Assembly (NCBI GenBank): GCA_023255955.1
Contig: JAGDWD010000008.1
Span: forward strand, 316,845 to 380,844
Origin: Desulfurococcales archaeon
Lineage (GTDB): Archaea; Thermoproteota; Thermoprotei_A; Sulfolobales; NBVN01
Reading direction: 5' to 3'
DNA: 64,000 nucleotides
A program made the position numbers and the translations under genes. Shown piece by piece: positions 58,455 to 64,000 of this stretch; the stretch's first letter is position 1; every line of letters begins with the position of its first letter. The notes below the pieces were generated by a model that had not been told where the DNA came from, searched no databases, and worked only from the letters and a program-made list of their open reading frames with translations.

Positions 58455-58763
58455 GTGGGAAAACAAGTGAAGTGCCCAAGATGTGGATGGGATACACAGC
58501 CGTCTAAGACTTGGCACTTAACGTCTCCTCTGCCTGACTCGGAGGGGAGGATCACTATAACCATAATGGGCTCGTTCAAGTGCCCGAAGTGTGGCTATAG
58601 CTGGAGAGGTAGGGTCAACGTTCTCAAGGTCGGTGGTGAGCACGACGTGGAGCTAGGTGAATCTAGGAAGAGCCGTAAGAAGCAGGAGGAAGGTAAGCAC
58701 AGTGAGAGCGGGGGAGGAAAAGTAATCGAGATCGATATTAGAGAGGTCTTGGAGGAGGAGTAG
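58455..58763 (+). CDS. Zinc-ribbon protein
   Basis: CPRCGWDTQ...FKCPKCGYSWRG and charged C-terminus. Confidence 0.75.
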   Translation: MGKQVKCPRCGWDTQPSKTWHLTSPLPDSEGRITITIMGSFKCPKCGYSWRGRVNVLKVGGEHDVELGESRKSRKKQEEGKHSESGGGKVIEIDIREVLEEE

Positions 58764-58766
58764 CGG

Positions 58767-59198
58767 GTGCTGAAGATCCGGGTCTTAAGGACCGCCTTGA
58801 TGGTTCTTGAGTCTCTGGTAGGGCTCTCACTACTCGTTCTAGTGCTTCTCACATTATTTGGCTATATCACCATAGCTGTCGTGGAAGGAAGTTCTATGGA
58901 GCCTACCCTGCAGACAGGGGACCTAGTCATAGTACTCAGGAAGATATCCGTTAACGACATGTCGATAGGTGATGTAGTAGTTTATCGTCGTGGGTCAACA
59001 CTAATAATACATAGAATTGTGATGATTGAGGGAAACACCGTCATCACTAAGGGGGATAATAACTGGGTGGTCGACCCTCCAGTTAGTTCTGATGCTATAG
59101 TAGGGAAAGTCCTTGAGGTCGGGGATAGGTTGTTTAAGATTCCTCTAGTGGGTTACTTAACTCTTCTGTTAAGGTACTCGATCAGCTCCCTCACATAG
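58767..59198 (+). CDS. Signal peptidase I
   Basis: VVEGSSMEPTLQTGDLVIV, HRIVMIEGNTVITKGDNN. Confidence 0.9.
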   Translation: MLKIRVLRTALMVLESLVGLSLLVLVLLTLFGYITIAVVEGSSMEPTLQTGDLVIVLRKISVNDMSIGDVVVYRRGSTLIIHRIVMIEGNTVITKGDNNWVVDPPVSSDAIVGKVLEVGDRLFKIPLVGYLTLLLRYSISSLT

Positions 59199-61171
59199 CG
59201 GCCGGTAGACCTTAGCTTATAGATAGTATCAACATATTCCTCAAAACCCATATTCAGACTCTCCTTCCAAGCTCTGTAGTTCTCGATGAGACTTTTGTAC
59301 GCTCTTAGATGAGCCAGACATAGACTCACACCCTCTAAGAAGTCTATAGAGTCCTCCCCGCAAACAGCACAGCGGCCTACATTCCTAGCTAACTTGAGTT
59401 TCTCTTTCAGAGTTCTGTCCTCATGTTCAGCAATCACTTTCTTAATCTCACTCAGCTTACTATTTAACTTAGAGATAGCCTCACCCACTACCTCCTCTCT
59501 ACTCAGCTTACCATGTAGAATTGCCTGGAGTTTTCTCTCGAACTCCCTAGTCAGCTCCACCTCCGTTATCTCTCTAAATAATGTTTCTAGAATTTGCGCC
59601 ACCCTCAACCCTAACTCAGTCACCTCCATGTTCTTTCCCCGGACGTACCCCCTTTTAATCAGCGTCTCGATAATCTCTGCTCTAGTAGCTTCAGTACCTA
59701 TACCTACAGACTCCATCCACTTAAGTATTGAGGCCTTAGTATATGGAGGAGGCCTCCGGGTATACGTCTTAACGAGCTTAACCGACGATATCTTAACCTC
59801 CTCACCAGTACGTAACGGAGGCACCTCTACGTTACTAACCTTCCTAAAGCGGTAAACCCGGAGCCATTCATATGAGACTACCCTCCTGCCCGTTAACGTG
59901 AAGGACAGCCCAGTAGAAGGTTCCTTCATTACGTAAACTACCTCCTCAACTCTCGAGCTGGGGTAGAAGGATGCCAAGTACCGCCTCACTATCATGTCGT
60001 ACAAGTTCCGTTCTTCCCTGCTGAGACTCCTTGACGGTAGGTAACCTGTGGGGTGTATAGCTGGGTGTGCTGGATCCTCCCCCAAACCTTCCCGCGGCTT
60101 CGTTAGATTTCTTCTGAGGAGCTCTAACGCGTAATTACCTAGGTCAGGTAGGTGAGTCAATTTCCGTAGTATCTGGGTGTTATCTATTGTTGGAGGTATC
60201 TTCTCGGAGTTAGTCCTAGGATAGCTAATTAGAGACTCAAGATATAGGTCCTCCGCAATCTTCAGAGTTCTCGCTGGAGAATAACCGAACACCTTAGCAG
60301 CTTCTACCTGGAGCTCAGTTAAATTAAATGGGGGAGGGGGTTCTAGGTGTATTATTCTCTTCTCAGCCTGAGTTACGGTAAGCTTTCCACTAGACTTCAA
60401 GGCTTCTACTACTTTCTTAGCCTCATCTAAGCTTCTGAATGGTTCGAAGTTCCTGTTGAGTGTGTACTCCCTCCCCCCATGAGAGATCTTAACAGTAACC
60501 GTGAACATCGCTAAAGGTACGAAAGTCTCCCTCTCAATATGTCTCCTCACTAGCTCCAGTAAAGTAGGGGACTGAACCCTGCCGGCACTTAGAACTGTCC
60601 TGTTCTTATAGACCCTGCTGTAAATCTCCATTAACGCCCTACTAACATTTATGCCCCACATCCAGTCAAGTACGTGTCTAGCTAGACCTGACTCTATATA
60701 GTTCCAGTCGAGTGGCTGGAGATTCTTGAAAGCCCTTACTATGTCTTCCTTAGTTAACGTCGAGAACTTAGCTCTACTAGCTCTCTTAACGTCCCCCAGG
60801 AAATTTATTATGTTGAACCCTATTACCGAGCCCTCAATATCGAAATCACAGGCATTGACGTATTCTTCAGCACGTGCTGACAGCTTTTTAAGTACATTAT
60901 AGTACCTCCTTAAATGCTCCGATCCAGGTTCATACAGCCATCGAGGACCCCAATCACAGTTGAAGACGGGGAACCCTCTCTCATTTGTGTATAGGGTGTA
61001 GAGATGGCCTGCTGTAGATGTGATGACTAGGTCCTTACCGAGAAAACTCCCTACCCACACCTTAACACCGTCGATTACTAGCCTAGTCTTAGCTCCTAGA
61101 GCCTCAGCTATCTTAGCAGCTGCTCTCGGTTTCTCAGCGATGACTAGGACGTAGCTACTGGGCAGAGGCAG
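59153..61171 (-). CDS. Type IA DNA topoisomerase; N-terminus extended upstream of the called GTG (61060) to a probable non-canonical start at or near 61165-61171
   Basis: Catalytic region ESLISYPRTNSEKIP; TOPRIM N-terminus YVLVIAEKPRAAAKIAEALG encoded upstream of the called start; CxxC Zn motif. Confidence 0.88.
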   Translation of the reverse strand: MPLPSSYVLVIAEKPRAAAKIAEALGAKTRLVIDGVKVWVGSFLGKDLVITSTAGHLYTLYTNERGFPVFNCDWGPRWLYEPGSEHLRRYYNVLKKLSARAEEYVNACDFDIEGSVIGFNIINFLGDVKRASRAKFSTLTKEDIVRAFKNLQPLDWNYIESGLARHVLDWMWGINVSRALMEIYSRVYKNRTVLSAGRVQSPTLLELVRRHIERETFVPLAMFTVTVKISHGGREYTLNRNFEPFRSLDEAKKVVEALKSSGKLTVTQAEKRIIHLEPPPPFNLTELQVEAAKVFGYSPARTLKIAEDLYLESLISYPRTNSEKIPPTIDNTQILRKLTHLPDLGNYALELLRRNLTKPREGLGEDPAHPAIHPTGYLPSRSLSREERNLYDMIVRRYLASFYPSSRVEEVVYVMKEPSTGLSFTLTGRRVVSYEWLRVYRFRKVSNVEVPPLRTGEEVKISSVKLVKTYTRRPPPYTKASILKWMESVGIGTEATRAEIIETLIKRGYVRGKNMEVTELGLRVAQILETLFREITEVELTREFERKLQAILHGKLSREEVVGEAISKLNSKLSEIKKVIAEHEDRTLKEKLKLARNVGRCAVCGEDSIDFLEGVSLCLAHLRAYKSLIENYRAWKESLNMGFEEYVDTIYKLRSTGRYVRELIEYLNRRVK

Positions 61172-61182
61172 CTCTGCCTACC

Positions 61183-62256
61183 TCAAAGAGGTATTGGTGC
61201 TGTTACAAATAGAAGTAGAAGGTATATCAGTAGTAAGTAGAGCCTTTCCCGCTGAGAAAGTTTTGAAAGTTGGTTAGAGTACCCTATGTGGGGTCTAAAA
61301 CCACTAATAAGGATGGCTAGCACCGCGAAGAACCCTAGCCATCTGTAGGTAGGTGAGAGTATGGATAATGCTATGAGGAGTAGAGGTATGGATAGGCTGA
61401 CTGCTCTATGAAGCTCTATACTGGTTATAGACCTCAGAACGTGGCCCCCGTCTAGTTGCCCTACCGGTAGGAGGTTAGCGAAGTGGATTAGCAGGAGTAG
61501 CATTGAGGCAAGCGCGGCTGGGTGAAGTATCACGATAGTGCCCTCCGGATATCGCATGAACCCTGTTGACAGCATTAGGTACATCAACATCGGTGCGAAC
61601 CCTATCGGGGTAACGTCTGGACATGCCAGCTCCTCAACCCTGACCGCTGGTGACATGTTCAAGGTAATCATGAGTGCTAATGAAGAAACTATGACACCTA
61701 CTAGAGGACCTGAAATACCCAGCATTGCGAGGGATTTCCTGTCCCGAGGTAGGAACCTCACAGCAATAACTGCTCCGAACGTACCTAGAGGAGATATTAC
61801 CGGGGCCGGTATGAACATCGGGAGAGGTGTGGGAACATCTGCCCTACGTGATGCTATGAAATGCCCGAGCTCGTGGAGACCTAGAGGTACTAAGACAGAC
61901 AGAACGAAGATAACTGTTGATAGGGGGACGTTACCTACCCCTCCGAGGCATTCATAGAAGGATAGTGAGCTGAGGTAGCCTGTTATCGCTACAGCTACTA
62001 GTGTAGCTACTGCTAGGGAGTAGTAGATAACTCTATTAAAACCTTTAAGACCTACCCTAAACACCCGGACAACTTCGTGGCCAGCACTTACCGTAAGTAG
62101 TGGTTGGTAACCTAGGCTAACTAACTCCTTGAAGACCTCGTTGAAGAACCTCTCGATACTACCACTCACAACTACGTACTCGAGGAATGCCGGAGACTCA
62201 TATGTTAGCTCTACTCCAGCATACCTAGAAAGAACTCTCTCAACTTCTTCTCTCAC
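61183..62256 (-). CDS. Site-2-protease-like M50 metallopeptidase
   Basis: [41 protein letters not shown]. Confidence 0.93.
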   Translation of the reverse strand: MREEVERVLSRYAGVELTYESPAFLEYVVVSGSIERFFNEVFKELVSLGYQPLLTVSAGHEVVRVFRVGLKGFNRVIYYSLAVATLVAVAITGYLSSLSFYECLGGVGNVPLSTVIFVLSVLVPLGLHELGHFIASRRADVPTPLPMFIPAPVISPLGTFGAVIAVRFLPRDRKSLAMLGISGPLVGVIVSSLALMITLNMSPAVRVEELACPDVTPIGFAPMLMYLMLSTGFMRYPEGTIVILHPAALASMLLLLIHFANLLPVGQLDGGHVLRSITSIELHRAVSLSIPLLLIALSILSPTYRWLGFFAVLAILISGFRPHIGYSNQLSKLSQRERLYLLLIYLLLLFVTAPIPL

Positions 62257-62570
62257 AGCTCTACTTCACCGAAAATCTTCCTCTCAGTTTCGATTAGGTG
62301 TGGTACAGGTATTAACTCTCTTGCCCCGTTGGGAAGCCTCCTAACTATTGTGAATGGGAGGACCCCTCTACGTAACTCTTCGCGAGCTATTTCAACAAAG
62401 TCTCTACTTGGGAGCTTACTGACGTCTATTAGGGGTCTAGCCCCGAGAGATAATTGTAGAGCTCTCGCACCTATGATCCTCGCTCTCTCAAACCTAGTCA
62501 ATCTAGGTAACCATATCCGGACTTCAATATCTGAGGTCTCCCTCTCTGGTCGCTCCAAACTCACCACCAA
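62253..62570 (-). CDS. rpoK: DNA-directed RNA polymerase subunit K (Rpb6-like)
   Basis: [27 protein letters not shown]. Confidence 0.92.
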   Translation of the reverse strand: MVVSLERPERETSDIEVRIWLPRLTRFERARIIGARALQLSLGARPLIDVSKLPSRDFVEIAREELRRGVLPFTIVRRLPNGARELIPVPHLIETERKIFGEVEL

Positions 62571-62789
62571 GAATTCCTTCTATAACCTAGAAGCTTATAA
62601 CCTAATAACACTGAAACATTGTTTTAGATGCAACTACGAATAGTAGAAGTCTGGTGCTAGTTACCGCAGCTGATTTAGTTACTAAACAGCCTCAGATAAC
62701 CTAAGAAGGAATGGGTAGCGACCACCTTTCTGTAAAACTTAAAACTTAATAGGTTAGGCCTATATTCCTCTTTCTGGTGTCCTAGTATT

Positions 62790-63950
62790 GTGGAAGAGAC
62801 TGCTCCTGTAGGTCCTTGGGAAGCTGAGGCGTTTGTGGACTACGATAGGTTAGTTAAGATTTTCGGTGCGAGGCCTTTAACTGAGAGTGAGGTAAAAAGT
62901 CTGGAGAAGGTTGCGGGCGGTTCTCACATAATGCTGAGAAGGAGGGTATTCTACTCCCACAGAGACCTAGACGTCTACTTAAACATGTATGAGAAGGGGG
63001 TTAGATGCTCTCTATATACTGGGAGAGGTCCGTCAGGATCTACACACCTCGGTCATATACTACCATGGTTCTTCACTAAGTGGTTGCAGGATAGGCTCGG
63101 CCTCGAGCTGTTCTTTCAGATGACTGACGACGAGAAATTCTGGCATGATGAGAGATTGGATATATCTGAGAGTAATAGATACGCGTACGAGAATATTTTG
63201 GATCTAGCTGCGATAGGTTTAGACTACAGAAAGACACATATAATCATAGATAGTGAGGACATAGCCTATCTCTACCCTATAGCTGTGAGAGTAGCTAAGA
63301 AGATAACGTTCTCGACACAGAGAGCTACCTTCGGATTTACAGACTCAACAAATATAGGCTTGATATTCTACCCAGTACTTCAGATATCCATGTCGTTCCT
63401 ACCTTCAGAGCTCTATAAAGAGGAAACCTACGTACTTATACCAGCAGGTATAGACCAAGACCCCTACTGGAGGATAGCTAGAGATATAGCACCTAGCCTA
63501 GGCTACCCGAAACCATCGCAGATACATAACAAGCTACTCCCAGGTCTCGGCCCCGAGGGGAAGATGTCCTCGTCCAAACCTGAGACCGCTATATACACAA
63601 CAGATCCCCCGGAAGTCGGGGCCCAGAAAATCATAAGAGCCTACACCGGGGGTCAACCCACAGTAGAGCTTCAGAGGAAACTCGGAGGTAACCCAGACCG
63701 GTGCTCAGTCTATAAAATGTATGAGATGTTATTCGAAGAGGACGACGCTAAGCTCTTAGAGAGGTACCAGAATTGTAGAACCGGGGCACTCCTATGTGGT
63801 GACTGCAAGGCCGAGCTTGCTTCAAGAGTTCGCAGATTCCTAGCAGACTTCCAGAGAAAGCGGGAGGCTGCACGTGATAAGGTAGAGCTATACCTTCTGA
63901 GGACGAAATTCGAGCTACCTAAGCGTAATGTGAGAAAACTCCTTCAGTAA
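62790..63950 (+). CDS. trpS: Tryptophanyl-tRNA synthetase
   Basis: GRGPSGSTHLGHILPWFF (HIGH-like), EGKMSSSKPETAIY (KMSKS). Confidence 0.96.
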   Translation: MEETAPVGPWEAEAFVDYDRLVKIFGARPLTESEVKSLEKVAGGSHIMLRRRVFYSHRDLDVYLNMYEKGVRCSLYTGRGPSGSTHLGHILPWFFTKWLQDRLGLELFFQMTDDEKFWHDERLDISESNRYAYENILDLAAIGLDYRKTHIIIDSEDIAYLYPIAVRVAKKITFSTQRATFGFTDSTNIGLIFYPVLQISMSFLPSELYKEETYVLIPAGIDQDPYWRIARDIAPSLGYPKPSQIHNKLLPGLGPEGKMSSSKPETAIYTTDPPEVGAQKIIRAYTGGQPTVELQRKLGGNPDRCSVYKMYEMLFEEDDAKLLERYQNCRTGALLCGDCKAELASRVRRFLADFQRKREAARDKVELYLLRTKFELPKRNVRKLLQ

Positions 63951-64000
63951 ATCTGAGATATCTCTACGTATAATACGAACAGCATAGGAAATAGCTAAAT

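Noticed and set aside
1-64000. CRISPR arrays, rRNA and tRNA genes
   Set aside because: No regularly spaced direct repeats, rRNA signatures or complete tRNA cloverleafs were recognised by eye; a dedicated scan (tRNAscan-SE, Infernal, CRISPR finder) would be decisive

Overview
The window is a gene-dense crenarchaeal (Thermoprotei, Desulfurococcales-like) chromosome segment. I saw no rRNA, no tRNA and no CRISPR array. It is rich in replication and repair genes: DnaG, RadA, RfcS/RfcL, Orc1/Cdc6, PriL, PCNA, a type IA topoisomerase and a family-4 UDG. It also carries Gly, Met and Trp tRNA synthetases, RpoK, S3Ae, Pcc1, a pantoate kinase / phosphopantothenate synthetase / CoaBC cluster, GcvPA/GcvPB, ABC transport genes and an archaeal type IV pilus-like locus. 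Points worth a second look: (1) a putative Ced DNA-import operon: a CedA1-like pilin, a CedA-like multi-TM protein with an extracellular Ig-like insert, and an uncalled 52-aa two-TM ORF that could be CedA2; (2) a 460-aa intein with degenerate LAGLIDADG motifs in the pilus secretion ATPase; (3) an IS200/IS605 element (TnpA+TnpB) whose guide end faces the pcna promoter, plus an orphan right-end-like motif at about 12.3 kb; (4) a strongly structured intergenic RNA candidate at 50.88-51.05 kb that shares a block with the 6.86-6.90 kb intergenic region; (5) an uncalled C/D-box sRNA at 12.45 kb; (6) an in-frame UAG in a small leaderless ORF upstream of the nicotinamidase gene; (7) a topoisomerase whose TOPRIM N-terminus can only be reached through a non-canonical (CTG-like) start; (8) a split LysO exporter; (9) a tandem Sm-like protein. 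All calls come from reading the sequence and the supplied ORF translations. No database search was run.
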